In this document: one piece after another, positions 33,150 to 43,040 of the stretch
Layout of the letters: every line of letters begins with the position of its first letter
Position numbering within the stretch: the stretch's first letter is position 1
DNA from: Eutreptiella sp. 'Long Island Sound 2002'
Taxonomy: Eukaryota > Euglenozoa > Euglenophyceae > Eutreptiales > Eutreptiaceae
Length of the DNA stretch: 64,000 bases
Assembly (NCBI GenBank): GCA_964036045.1
Contig: OZ038382.1
Location: 4,839,789 to 4,903,788, forward strand
Reading direction: 5' to 3'
Made by a program: the position numbers and the translations under genes
Notes under the pieces: model-generated
Databases searched by the model: none
The model's input: only the letters and a program-made list of their open reading frames with translations
Told to the model about the DNA's origin: nothing

Positions 33150-33570
33150 TCCAGATATGGTTGTCCATCACTTTGACTTCCAATGTTGGGCCCTGCCAGT
33201 CGCTCCCAGCTGCAGGTATTGCGAGTCGGTGAGGATTGCCAGTTTTGGCACCCAGAATCCCTGTAGGGCTTCCACGGCTGCCCAAAGCTCTGCTCCATTG
33301 TTTGTTTGCCTGTAACATTGTTTGTTTGCCTGTAATGCGTTGGTACGTAGCCACAGAAGCGCACCTCTGGTCCTTGGTCGTCTTCCGCCGCGAACACGCC
33401 AAATCCCCCGGCCCTGCGCATGTCCTTGTGGCTCAGTCGCTTCGACGATCCATCAGTGTACACTATCCTGTAGCCCTTCTCCACCAGTTCTGCAATCAGT
33501 TCTTGCACTCCTTGTAGCACTCCCGGGCCTGCCTGCCTCGGGCGCTTCGGGCGTGACTCCGTTGCCCTTT
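33150..33570 (-). pseudogene. RNase H-like gene, copy 1, 5' part, with a 20-bp frameshifting duplication
   Basis: Reads RPRQAGPGVLQGVQELIAEL, then YRIVYTDGSSKR (first catalytic Asp), GGFGVFAAED and THYRQTNN. At 33297-33336 a 20-bp tandem duplication (ATTGTTTGTTTGCCTGTAA-type unit) shifts the frame; without it the protein continues NNGAELWAAVEAL (catalytic Glu) and LAILTDSQYLQLGATG (second Asp). The element interrupts the gene right after NHIWK. Type I RNase H fold. No reverse transcriptase frame is visible upstream. It could be a host RNase H family or the RNase H end of a retroelement; I cannot decide. Confidence 0.8.
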
Positions 33571-33574
33571 GCCA

Positions 33575-34740
33575 ACTATGATTGTCGGCTGAGGGGGGGG
33601 AGGGGGGGGGGGGGAGTCGCATACCCGAACCGAGGAGACGGCCCCCCCGTGGCCCTACTGCTCCACTGTGCTTCAGCTACCCCTGCATTCACATGGCCTT
33701 TACTGCAATCTCACTTCAATCCGTGCTCCATGCGTGTGATAGGTCTGTGGTGGTGGGGGGGGGCATAGTTGATTTCCTGAGCATTGCACTGCGCGCTACC
33801 AACCCCCGCGTGTTTGCACACAACACCATGGAGGCCCAGCAGGAAAACGAGAATTGTTTGTGACCACAAAAGGGTGCCCAACAGCCCAGCATACTAACCA
33901 GAACACAAGAGCGCATGGAATGGCAGCCACACCCAACCTTTGACACCTAAATTGACCGCTCCTGCAGCCTGCACAAAGCTACACACCAAGGTCTGTTAGT
34001 ATTGGAACCACAAAACCATGATTCCCAAAAAGGCCCAAAAGTGCGGAAACACGGGAGGAGTGCCACACGTGCTACTTCCCCCCCCCCCCAAAAAAAATGG
34101 CCCCTCAGGAGAGCAAACCCGTTGGTCACAAGGCTTGTGTCAACACCCCTCCATCTTACAATCAAGAGGACAATACAATCAAATACGCTGCTGCTTGTGC
34201 ACGATGTGAAGCAGGCCTGTTTACATGATGCGTGCCAATTAGCATGACCATTTGCAACGGTTTGGCCGTACCAGCATCGCGTTGGGCGTTTGGTGGACAA
34301 GACGGTCTCTGAATTCTCCCAATTGCATCGTTGGCGAGCGAACCTGTATATCATCCTTTCACCTTGTCCTTCTAGTGGAGCGAACAACAGCTTGTCCTGC
34401 CTAGCTACAGGCTGGACTACGGGTGTGTGGTCAGGCTAGACGGCTAAATATCTCCGCACACACCCACGGGTGCTCCCCCATGGGGTCGCTGTGCTAGGCC
34501 AAGGGCGTGTTAGTGCAAGGGCGGGGTATCGAATGGTCGGTTGGCCAAACTGGATGCCCCCACCATAGAGAATTCCAGCCATTGTTCATCAGCAGTTTCG
34601 CACAATGTCCGGGTTTTTGACAGGCAACTGTCCCAGTGCTTCCGCCAACGTACGATTGGCATCCCTTCCATATGTACACTTGCCTTTGACCACTCCTTGG
34701 ATACTGATTGTCGTGGCCTAGACTCTACCGGGAGAGTGGG
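33575..34740. other. Intron 2 of PHF5A, between repeats: no recognised gene
   Basis: G/C runs around 33591-33615 and 34079-34090. The minus frame at 34746-34510 (WRKHWDSCLSKTRTLCETAD) is protein-like but unrecognised. The rest shows nothing. Confidence 0.4.
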
Positions 34741-35115
34741 GTACATAACGGTCAGAGGTCAATCTCTGGGTGTATCTGCTGGTAGCTGGCCCCATTTGGC
34801 CGATACCCTGGGGACGATTGCTGTGGTCCTTAGGTTGAAAAACGCAGTGGGTTCTTTTTTTTTTTGACTGTCCCATGCCATTGACAACTGTTCGACAGTG
34901 TGCATCGTCCAGCTCTTCAGACTCATTGTCTGAGACAACACATTACCGTACCTTGTCGCCTACCTGCCATCCTCACAGAGAGGGGGCAAAAGGCTGAGGA
35001 GTGCCCGGCGATGTGGTCAGCGCCTTCCCCAAGGCCACTCCTGCTGAGTGGCAGGACATTTGGGTGAAAACCCCAGTGGGTTCAGGTCTGGTTGAGGTCA
35101 AGCACATACAACACA
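34740..35115. repeat. Two partial R4 copies
   Basis: 34785-34855 has GTCCTTAGGTTGAAAAACG-CAGTGGGTTC and 35055-35115 has GGGTGAAAACCCCAGTGGGT followed by TCAGGTCTGGTTGAGGTCAA. Both match the end of R4 at 15.7 and 36.6 kb. They sit close to PHF5A exon 2, within intron 2. Confidence 0.65.
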
Positions 35116-35215
35116 CAGGGTGGGGCGGGGTGGGGGGGGGGGATACTCTCAAGGGCGGAAGGTCTGGCTCCTCACCCAGGGATGGAGGGAGGGGCAGGGG
35201 GCGGTGGGGGCAAAC

Positions 35216-35328
35216 CTGATTGCTGCCGTAGTTGCACTCGTCGCAAATCCGCACCAAAGCGGAGGGGCGGACGTAGCTGTCACAAATGACACACTTGCCG
35301 TCGCACTTCTCGCACAAGCGTCCGATGG
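35216..35328 (-). CDS. PHF5A: PHF5A/Rds3 exon 2
   Basis: Completes the codon split by intron 1 (G|CC, Ala18) and encodes residues 18-55: [38 protein letters not shown]. It contains three CxxC zinc-binding pairs. Acceptor GTCGTCAG ends at 35329; donor CAG|GTTTGC starts at 35215. The sequence is almost identical to the animal and yeast-type family. Confidence 0.97.
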
Positions 35329-36244
35329 CTGACGACAGGACAAGACGGGGAAACGGTCAAATGGGGGGCATGGAGGGAGTATGATGTTGCGGAGGCAGGG
35401 CAATGGGCCACCTTTTGCCAGACAAATTGTCTCCTTCTGTGGGGAGCTGGTAGAAGCACCGATGGGGTGATGGGCGCAGCACCCATCGCAAGAATCCCTC
35501 AGCAACAAAGGCCTGGACTGATAGCATTGCCTGAAGGGAGGGTGCCGGGGCCACAATGGGTCAGGTTTGCTTCTCCGCAATTAGCTCCAACCGCGCCTGC
35601 CACCACGGTCTTCATTGCTCTCAGTTCAGAGTGCCATCTCGTGTTCATTGAGTTCTCTGTCGATTGTTCTTCGGCTGGGGTCTGGGTGCAAGGTCCCTTC
35701 CTCCCTCTTCCACAGATCGGGTTTGCTGTCGCATGTGGTGCTGTGGGTCTGCAAACATTCGGCCAGGCTCACGCCAGGGTGCCGGGGGGGGGGGGGGGGA
35801 GCAGGGGTTACAATTGTGGTCAGTCGCAGACGCTGGATGTCCCCGTAAAGATACTTCCAGTCAATGTTCTCAGGGTTTCAGACAAGCAAAGCACATTCAA
35901 CCGCTCTGCTACAAAAACCTGGACGTGTATGTTCAGCTCAGAACCTGATCGCGGAGGATCGGATAGTTTTGGCATCTTGCGTAGGGCCCGTTTGTTTATT
36001 TCGCCCGCCCACCAACCCACCATGCTAGCGTAGACTGATAGCCGGCATCTGGCCGGCATGGTGCATTCTTGGCTCCCCTGCATGGGGAGCAGGACTGCCT
36101 CGACGGTCTCGATGGCCTCGACAGCCTCGACAGCATTGTGCAACGATATAAGAATTGCGTGATTGATTTGCATGTGTGGGCGCTGGAGAAGCAAAACCAA
36201 CGTTATCTGGAACACAATTTGGGGGGGGGGGGGGGTTGGCACCG

Positions 36245-36655
36245 TTGGGGGATCAATGGTCGGTACTGATTGACTGAATGTCCCCGCCATAGACACCAAT
36301 GGGCCTCAAATGGTCAGGTTGCAGTGTCCGCATTTGGCTCTGGCTGCGCCTGCCCCACAGCTGTCATCGCCATCTGTCCAATCTGCCAATGTTCGGCGGA
36401 GCCTCAGCTCGAGGTCTGTTCAGCAGTTCATCCCTCGTCCCTGTGTCCGCTCGCTGCATTCGCTTCCTGGGCTCTACAGGGTTATGCGTGCATCCAGGTC
36501 AAAGGTCACTCCCTTCCCGTGGTGCTGCTGTAGCTGGCCCCATTCGGCCACACTAGGTCGGGCTTTGCTGGGGCCTTAGGTTGAAAAACCCAGTGGGTAC
36601 AGGATCGGTTAAGGTCAAAGACATTCAACATTCAACACCAATGGGGGGGGGGGGA
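36245..36655. repeat. R9 motif followed by R4, copy 2
   Basis: R9 (36245-36296: GATCAATGGTCGGT, then GACTGAATGTCCCCGCCATA) recurs at 52466-52512. R4 follows from about 36297, including GGGCCTCAAATGGTCAGGTT (also at 41960-42000) and GGGGCCTTAGGTTGAAAAAC, ending at a G run near 36643. In intron 1 of PHF5A. Confidence 0.75.
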
Positions 36656-37498
36656 GAAGGAAGGAGGGGGGTAAATAAGATGACGAGGACAACCAGTCCA
36701 AAGCCCCCCCTAGGCTTGGACACTGGAAAACACCCCCGCCCCCCCGCGCAGGACACATGCACGCACAAGCAAGTGTCAGCTATGGGCCACGCCCCACCAG
36801 CAACCCCACAGGGCCAGAGGGTTCTGGATCACCAAGTGTTTCCCCACTCCGAGAGGGCATAAGGTTACGGGGTTAATCAACAATATACAAGGCCCCTCCC
36901 CTCGGGCCGGCTCAATTTTGCGTCTGCAGTCGCCTGCATCAGCAGCGGCCCCCCGAACGCCCCTGCCTTGCGCAACGACACGTCCTGTTGCACCGTCTGA
37001 CCACCGGGTGGTGATTCGACCGTGTTCAAAGGTACACACAGCAAGCACCACAGCCTGCCCCGCTCCAAACCCCCGCTATTCCACCCCAGGGACAAAGCAC
37101 TCGGGGGAGACCACCCACCACTGCAAGTGCCTCTGCATCCGCCGTCCCTCCAAATGGCACACTTGGACCTCAGGCCATTCAAGGAGCGCAAGCATTCCCA
37201 TGCGTGGGTCTGCATTCTCATGTGCATGTGTTTTTCAATGCCACAACCACCCGCAGGATTTGAGGGTGGAAACGAGTGAGAGACTTGTGAGATCGTTGGG
37301 GGCGGGGCCGCGGGGGGAGGCACTTCACGGCTGAGACATCCACAGTCCATGGCGCCACCTAGTCCCAGCATTTGGCCCCGCTCCCACAACTGAATCCGCC
37401 TTCAAATGCTGCCTGACACGCCTGACTCGCGACCCTTATGAGGAGGTTGCAGTGCCACAGGCATATGGACCATTTCACAAGCCAAGCCCACTGCATAC

Positions 37499-37550
37499 CA
37501 ATTCCGGCCTGTTTGCGGCACATGATCAGATCTGGATGATGCTTCGCCAT
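37499..37550 (-). CDS. PHF5A: PHF5A/Rds3 exon 1 (start)
   Basis: PHF5A (Rds3 in yeast) is a small zinc-finger scaffold of the SF3b complex of the U2 snRNP; with SF3B1 it forms the pocket for the branch-point adenosine in pre-mRNA splicing in the nucleus. This exon encodes MAKHHPDLIMCRKQAGI, residues 1-17, the invariant N-terminus, plus the first base of codon 18; the donor is G|GTATGC at 37498. The ATG at 37550 matches the universal start. The four exons together give exactly 110 residues, the length in animals, with every zinc-binding CxxC pair intact, no frameshift and no premature stop. It is therefore very likely functional despite the 12-kb repeat-filled intron. Confidence 0.97.
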
Positions 37551-37559
37551 GTGGAACAA

Positions 37560-38440
37560 GACTTGTGAGGCTAAAAACGATGAAGCGCACAGCAATGGCA
37601 AATCACCAAACATCCATCATCAACCAATGGCGCACCCGAGGTCACTGTGTGTGTGTGTGTGTGTGTGTGTGTGCCAATTGCCCCTACTCGGGGGTGATTC
37701 AGCTCGCTCAGTTCATGCCTGTGGCAGTTCAATGGAGTTCTCTGGACATTCCTTCATTGCAGACTGCGATTGGTTCGTGGGTCAGGACTGTGTGTCTGCC
37801 TGTGTGTGTGTGTGTGTGCGTGTGTAGAACAATATTAAAGAGGGAGGCCCGCATGGGTCCAGGGCCCCCAGCGGTCACCTGAGGCGCCAGCTTGAAAAAG
37901 ACAAAAAACTACAGCCCTGACGGGCTGTGGAGCTGCCTCTGGTGCCTGCTCGGGTCGCGGTAGGGGGCCTCACCTGAGCCAGAACCTCTGGGGCTTGGGG
38001 GTTATGTCACCTCGGTCCCTGCTCTCCCGTGCCTGGCAGCGCCCGGCGGCGTACAGCGCCTCCTCTTGGCAGGGGGGGGGGGGTCGCATCCACCCTTCCT
38101 CGCTTGTATGTCCGCACCCGGCCCGGTCCCGTGTCCAGGCCCCGCTGTCGTCTGCGTCTCTTCGCCGACGGTGTGCCCCCCGCCCCAGGGGGGTGAGCCT
38201 CCGCTCTTCGTGTCCCCCGCTGTCGGCCCCGCATTGTCGGTCGCGGATGCCCGGCATGTTGTGTGTGTGTGTGCGTGCCAATTGCCAATTGCCCCACCAT
38301 GGGGGTGTTTTCAATTGCAATCAGTTCTCACCAACAGCCATTGTCAAACACAGGTCAGCTTTGTACACTAATCCGGCTCCGGATCAGGCAGTTCGAGCAG
38401 CCCTTGCCGCCTGCGCTTACATGGGTCATCGACTGAGCAT
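37560..38440. other. Upstream of PHF5A: TG microsatellites, no gene seen
   Basis: TG tracts at 37648-37674, 37800-37826 and 38259-38276 lie within 750 bp of the PHF5A start. Frames at 37970-38320 are Arg/Pro-rich and unremarkable. Confidence 0.45.
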
Positions 38441-38446
38441 GCATTG

Positions 38447-38690
38447 TCATCTTTGCTTGTGTCCGACACCTCTACTGCTGCCTGCTGCTTTATTCCCCTG
38501 CCCCTCGTGACTTTTGCCCTCCGTCTGTCTGACTGGTGTTCTTGTGATTCCCGCCTCAGCCGCAACTTGCCTTGTTCTCGTTCTTGTGATTCCCGCCTCA
38601 GCCCAAGACATCTTGGCCCCTTCCTTAGCCAGCCTATGTGCTTCATCATTATGAGGCACAGAATTGTCTCCATTGTGCCAAGGTAACGAT
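38447..38690 (-). pseudogene. RNase H-like copy 4, C-terminal remnant
   Basis: Minus strand reads PHNDEAHRLAKEGAKMSWAE, a decayed version of the RNase H end (GNE-AD-LAKEGA), followed by a twice-repeated AEAGITRT motif and a basic Gln/Gly-rich tail ending VGHKQR. The catalytic core is missing upstream and the frame breaks. Confidence 0.5.
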
Positions 38691-38691
38691 T

Positions 38692-38778
38692 GCCATCATG
38701 CTCAAACTGCGAGGTTCAACATCCTAGGTTTCTACTTCGCTGCAAAACCATCAGTTCATTGTTTGGGTGGGCTCTGCA
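38692..38778. repeat. Dispersed repeat R6, copy 2
   Basis: Matches 23378-23460 (CAAACTGCGAGGTTCAACAT). Confidence 0.7.
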
Positions 38779-38779
38779 G

Positions 38780-39960
38780 AAGCCCCTAGCACACTGATAC
38801 ACAGCGTCCTTCCCTGCTCTCCTTCAGGCAATGTTCATCTGCATGGCATTCCCCATTTCACACTCGGTTGCACGTCAGTGGCATCAGAAGTCAGACTTCT
38901 CCGCCCCCCGCAGCAAACCTGCAAAAGCAGTTGTGCACGGAAACACCGCAATGAACAAACCAAACGACATCGGCAAGCTTTCATACCCTTGCTGGCCACA
39001 TTGGCTGCCAGTCATCCAACCAGGGTTTTTTACTTACATTCACCAATAGGACAGGACCACACGGAGCTGGCCCTGCCATTCCCACAGATCCCACAACAGC
39101 TATAGCCGACCTGCATGTTGACACCGACCCTAATTGGCTGGAGTGTCCACCCTCTCATTACCCAATACCCCTATGTGACTGCACACATGCTTCCAAAGTG
39201 TCACGCCAAAGCACGACTGCAGCAGCGGCTTCAGTGTGTCCCAGAGATCTTGATTCAACAATTGGCGGCCCTGCAGTGCCCAGCAGTGCATTACTCCATC
39301 ATAGACAGATTTACTGGCAACGGTTGCACCAAAGGGACTGCCTGTAGGGCCTCGATACAGGCCGTAAGGTCTGCCCTATTGTTCCTTTGCACTACCACTG
39401 GGAGGGGGCCTGAGATGTTTTTGGGGTGCAGGGGACCAAACCAAACCCGATAACCAACAAAGTCTCCGTGCCCTTCCCTGAACTCCCGTCCCCAAACCCC
39501 ACGCTTTAGCTGCCCCGGTCCAACCATCCCATGGGGTACACATCCGCATTCTTCTTCATAAATGCCACTATAAAGGTGGCCTAGGCGCATGCTTGCACTT
39601 CAATCAAGGAGGTGTATGAGAAAAGGTGGGAGGGGGCATCAGCAGGGTTGCTTGTGGGCGGTACCTAGCTCAATTTCACCTGCATTTTGCTACTGATGCT
39701 CGTGATGGGAACCTACCTGATGAGCAACCAAGGCCCCTTTGAATTGGTTTTTATATTTCATAGGCGCTTTGAATTGAGAGGGGGCATGGGGTTCACCGTA
39801 CAAGAGCACGCCGTCTACAGTCATTCTTTCAGCCATCACCTGCAGTGTTGGGTTCTTAGAATGCCCTTGATCCAGTAGAATTGCCAGGGCCCAATCCAAC
39901 GCCTTGGGGACATTGCGGTTCCATATCTCTCAAGGAGCACACCCAGCGATGCCAATCCCT
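38780..39960. other. No recognisable gene
   Basis: Open frames at 39115-39590 on both strands overlap; none has a domain I recognise. Confidence 0.4.
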
Positions 39961-40009
39961 TTCACCCCCACTCCCGGATCCAGCTTCCACACCGGCTGCT
40001 CATCACCAC

Positions 40010-40220
40010 TGTTGCAGCACTATTGCAGCTTCGTCAAAAAAAAAAAATAGTGCTGGAGACGTTCGCCTCCTCCTCGACACCCTAATCGCTCTAACTAGGA
40101 CTGACCCGGATGAAGAAGATTACGACCCGTATGATGTACCAGATAGCCTTGAGATCTAAATACACTCTCAGAACATACCATAGCTTCTTCGCCTGTCAAT
40201 GATAGGGGTCGTGGTTGACG
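40010..40220. repeat. R7 repeat modules shared with 53.8-53.9 kb
   Basis: TGTTGCAGCACTATTG(C/T)AGCTTC occurs here at 40010 and at 53888 in the same orientation, while the 46-nt block at 40176-40220 (ACCATAGCTTCTTCGC, then GGGGTCGTGGTTGAC) occurs as its reverse complement at 53823-53868. So one half has been inverted. Confidence 0.65.
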
Positions 40221-40269
40221 CAGAAGCAGCCACGTATATTCCTACACCCCCCCCTTGTCCAAGCACGCC

Positions 40270-40971
40270 AAAAGTAGCGTACACAGACGGGTCGGCAAAG
40301 ACGGTTCGGGGGTGGGACAGGCGGGGTACGGGGTCTTCTTTGCAGAAAATTCGCCACGAAATTACGCAGCGCATGTGCCCGAGGACGAGCGCCAAAGTGT
40401 CAGTCGGGGGGAACTCAGGAGAGTGCTGCACGCACTCCTGCAGAGGCGCGCGGGTGAGAGGTTGTTGGTAGTCATGGACTCAGAGTATGTTTTCAAGGGG
40501 ATAACGGAATGGTCCGTTAAGTGGCAGCGGCATTCATGGCGCACTGCATCTGGGGAGGTGGGACACCGAGATCTGTGGGAACAGATTTTGTGGGAGCGGG
40601 AGCGGGCGGGGGAGTGTGTGCAGTTGCGCTGGACCCCCTCCCACCTGGGGGTGTCCGAAAATCAAGGCGCGGACGCCTTGGCTGAAGTGGGCAGGCGACA
40701 ACACCCCCATAATGTTAGCGCGCTACCGAAGCGGCGGAGGGTGCTGCAGTGGAATGAACTGGGCTTAGAGGAGATGTCGTCTGCGGACGAGCAGTCGGGG
40801 TCTGACCTTGATTCGGGAGCTTCCAGTGGAGAATCGGGAAGTGATCCGGTCACAGAAGTCAGCCCAGGGGATATGTGGCTGACAGACAGCAGTGAATCGG
40901 TGGCCTCAGAGTTTAGTACGGATGTCAGTGATACACGCCGGGTGCGGGCGAGAGTAGCTCAGCAGCCTTGA
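40270..40971 (+). pseudogene. RNase H-like gene, copy 2 (one frameshift near the start)
   Basis: A frame ending near 40300 gives KVAYTDGSAK (catalytic Asp); the next frame continues GVGQAGYGVFFAEN, SRGELRRVLHAL (Glu), LLVVMDSEYVFKGI (Asp), LRWTPSHLGVSENQGADALA (His and final Asp). All four metal ligands are present if a single-base shift near 40284-40300 is allowed for. Then comes a Ser/Asp/Glu-rich tail (SADEQSGSDLDSGASSGESG) and EFSTDVSDTRRVRARV, the same ending as copy 1. Length after the shift is about 235 residues. It may be a recently broken gene, or the shift could be a sequencing error. No RT frame upstream. Confidence 0.75.
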
Positions 40972-41150
40972 CCAGCCATGGCGCCGCCTCCGGCGCCGTA
41001 TCTGTGATTAGGCCTGACCTGATTGCATGTTGAACCGTGCTGTACTGGTGCTGAGAGCGCTAGACACTGTCCGAGACATGAACTGATTTCCTGCCGGTGG
41101 GATACTGGGGGTGACGGCCGTCGTCGATTTATGGCCAAGCACGCCAAAAA
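40972..41150. other. Short spacer with a GC hairpin
   Basis: GGCGCCGCCTCCGGCGCC at 40980-40997 is a perfect short hairpin like those ending the R2 units. Nothing else is seen. Confidence 0.5.
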
Positions 41151-41830
41151 TCAGAAAAACGACTGTCAGGCGCGCTCATGTGCTTAGACAAGCCCTTGCT
41201 TGCGCACAATGCGCGGTACCAAAAGAACGTATGTCGCCCAAAAACCTGCCCGTACCTCACCCTAACCACAACAGGGCAACAGGGCACTACAACACTATGT
41301 GCAGGCAATTCCGATACGTACTGTCCATGTGAAGGGTGAGGAATTGCCTCGGTGTCCTTCAGTCTTTTGCACTTTTCAGTGACCCATGGCGCAAAGAGGT
41401 CTTCCATCTCAACATTCGTTTTTTTGTTCCCCTCCTGTTTGTCATATGCCTGAGTCCACATTGTACTACTGGGAGGGGACAGATATAGTGGTGCACCCCT
41501 CTTGTGCATCATAGGAGCATGATGCTCAAGCTCATGCCCTTCCCGCATGTACTTGACGGGAAAGAAACCATCCCCACGAGTAGAAGGACCAACAATTGTG
41601 GCAGGCACATGTTCACCGTGGCTGAAAATCACACCAAAACAGACAGCATTGGGTTGCAGCCGCAAGTAGAATGTTGGTATGAGCAGGAGAAACTACCAGA
41701 AGCATGCTCCAGCTCCCCTTTCCCTCTACAATCGAAGCACCACCCCGTAACGTCACATTTCTGACCATAAAAACCGTGATCAGACCAATCCAGAAAAACG
41801 ATGGTCAGACGGGCTCATGTGCTTGGACAA
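41129..41830 (-). pseudogene. R1 element, copy 2, with a GPS-RG module ORF
   Basis: The minus frame 41665-41129 begins near LQPNAVCFGVIFSHGEHV and continues PATIVGPSTRGDGFFPVKYM, EGHELEHHAP. The (E/D)-V-x-AT-V/I-x-GPS-x-RG ... Y ... G-E ... EHAP pattern is also at 56.8 kb and, decayed, at 14.6 kb. It looks like a small beta-barrel domain from an element-encoded protein; that is inference. The downstream part (ETFAP, CKRLKDTEAIPHPSHG) has no known domain. Repeated copies and broken upstream frames make a remnant more likely than a host gene. Confidence 0.5.
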
Positions 41831-41965
41831 GGCAGTGCTTGGCCATAAAACAGTGGAAAGTCCAGCGATAGGTCCCCTCCAACAGACCTATGCCCTCATA
41901 CGACATGTACTTCATGGTTCATGGACAAGGCAGTGCTTGGACAAGACAGTGCTTGGACAAGGGCC
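41818..41965. repeat. Tandem GTGCTTGGACAAG units
   Basis: Several copies of GGCAGTGCTTGGACAAG, three of them consecutive at 41922-41962. Confidence 0.75.
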
Positions 41966-42004
41966 TCAAATGGTCAGGTTGCATTGTCCGCATTAGGCTC
42001 TTGG

Positions 42005-42318
42005 ACAATCATCATTCAAACTGCAACAGTTCTTGTGTTCGAGAGGATATGCTATGGACAATCTAGATGAAGCACAACGTATTCATCCGTCATAAAACTG
42101 CATCCATATCTACAATCAAACTGCAACTATCGTGCTTGTTCACCTGATGACTTATATATCGGCATGTGCTGCCTTGATGCTACATACTGTGTGTCTTACC
42201 TCCCACTGCTACCGTGATCAAGCACTCCTTCGGCTCTCAGTTGCTGTGGTAGTCCTATGGTGTGTTCTGCCGTGTGTCTGTGTGTTCCATTGCTCTTGGA
42301 CAAGGGGGGGGGGGGGGA
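42005..42318. repeat. Dispersed repeat R3, copy 2, ending in a G run
   Basis: Full-length relative of 12948-13245, ending GGACAAG then G15 (about 42303-42317). Confidence 0.75.
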
Positions 42319-42415
42319 CCTTGAGTATACCCGCAGTGCGATCTTGAATCGAATCGCCACGACCCTGGTTGGGCCGTATCATCTCACCTCTTGCACGTCC
42401 TAGTTCCCAGAGAAT
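42318..42415. repeat. Dispersed repeat R8, copy 1
   Basis: CCTTGAGTATACCCGCA-TGCG, TTGGGCC-TATCATCTCACCT and TTGCACGTCCT are shared with 54180-54275. Confidence 0.75.
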
Positions 42416-42623
42416 GGCACCCACACCAACATAGTTGGACACACTCATGCACAAGCGTGCATGGGTAGAGACACACGGCACGGACACATCAACCGTCTGT
42501 GAGGGCTCTGTGTTTGATTTTCTGAGATTTGAGGGCAAGTACAAACTGCACCATCTGGTGGAGGGAAGGTGGCTCGGCAGTGGGGTTGCTCATCTTGCCA
42601 CCCACACGTGGCAAAATCCCGTT

Positions 42624-42667
42624 TGTTTGCAAAGGCGGAGCACAAGAATACTGCAACAAAACTTGGG
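42624..42667 (-). repeat. Element 2 repeat B2
   Basis: 44 nt, TGTTTGCAAAGGCGGAGCAC onward, one mismatch to 42997-43040. Confidence 0.85.
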
Positions 42668-42933
42668 CAACAGAACTTGGGACGGCAGTGACTCAGTGTC
42701 ACCAAGACCGGGCGAACCAGTGGTAGTATGGATGGTTGCGGAAACTTCCTCTCCGCACGCATGCGGGGCCCCACACAGTAACGGACACGGAACCAATACC
42801 CAGGAAGAATCACTGCAACATGGTTAGGCCAGCCTTGTGACACGCGGGAAGACCGGTTTCAAAAGGGAGGGCAGCTCCACGGTGCGGCATGCCGGACCTG
42901 TTCCACCACCGGCGAAGGGGGTTGGCAGGCGGG

Positions 42934-43040
42934 AGAAGACAGAAAAACTGCCTAAGTATGGAAGCACAAACAAAAGTTGAGGCGAGGCTCAACTAGTGTT
43001 TGCAAAGGCGGAGCACAAGAATACTGCAACACAACTTGGG
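42934..43040 (-). repeat. Element 2 repeats B1 and A2, joined at TG
   Basis: B1 (43040-42997) runs into A2 (42998-42934) with a shared TG. Confidence 0.85.

Larger units (their letters stand above)
27928..33150 (-). mobile_element. DIRS/Ngaro-like tyrosine-recombinase retrotransposon (element 1)
   Basis: Minus-strand order: repeat A1 (33149-33049), gag, YR, RT-RNase H, repeat B1 (28237-28183), A2 (28187-28087), a 104-nt spacer, B2 (27982-27928). A1/A2 are 101 nt and differ at one base; B1/B2 are 55 nt and identical, so the insertion looks recent. Split direct repeats with no long terminal repeat and no target duplication are the hallmark of YR retrotransposons, which integrate as circles. 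All three frames are open. It sits in intron 2 of PHF5A inside an RNase H-like gene. The Arg-to-Lys change in the recombinase is the only visible reason to doubt activity. Confidence 0.9.
21129..37550 (-). other. PHF5A: PHF5A gene span: 4 exons, 3 introns
   Basis: Exons 37550-37499, 35328-35216, 23221-23144 and 21218-21129 join to one 110-residue reading frame with all three introns GT-AG. Introns: 37498-35329 (2.17 kb, phase 1), 35215-23222 (11.99 kb, phase 0) and 23143-21219 (1.93 kb, phase 0). Only about 2 percent of the transcribed span is coding. Intron 2 contains a same-strand RNase H-like gene, itself interrupted by a complete YR retrotransposon, plus tandem R2 copies and telomere-like repeats. 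I see no polyadenylation signal I can assign with confidence. Confidence 0.93.
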
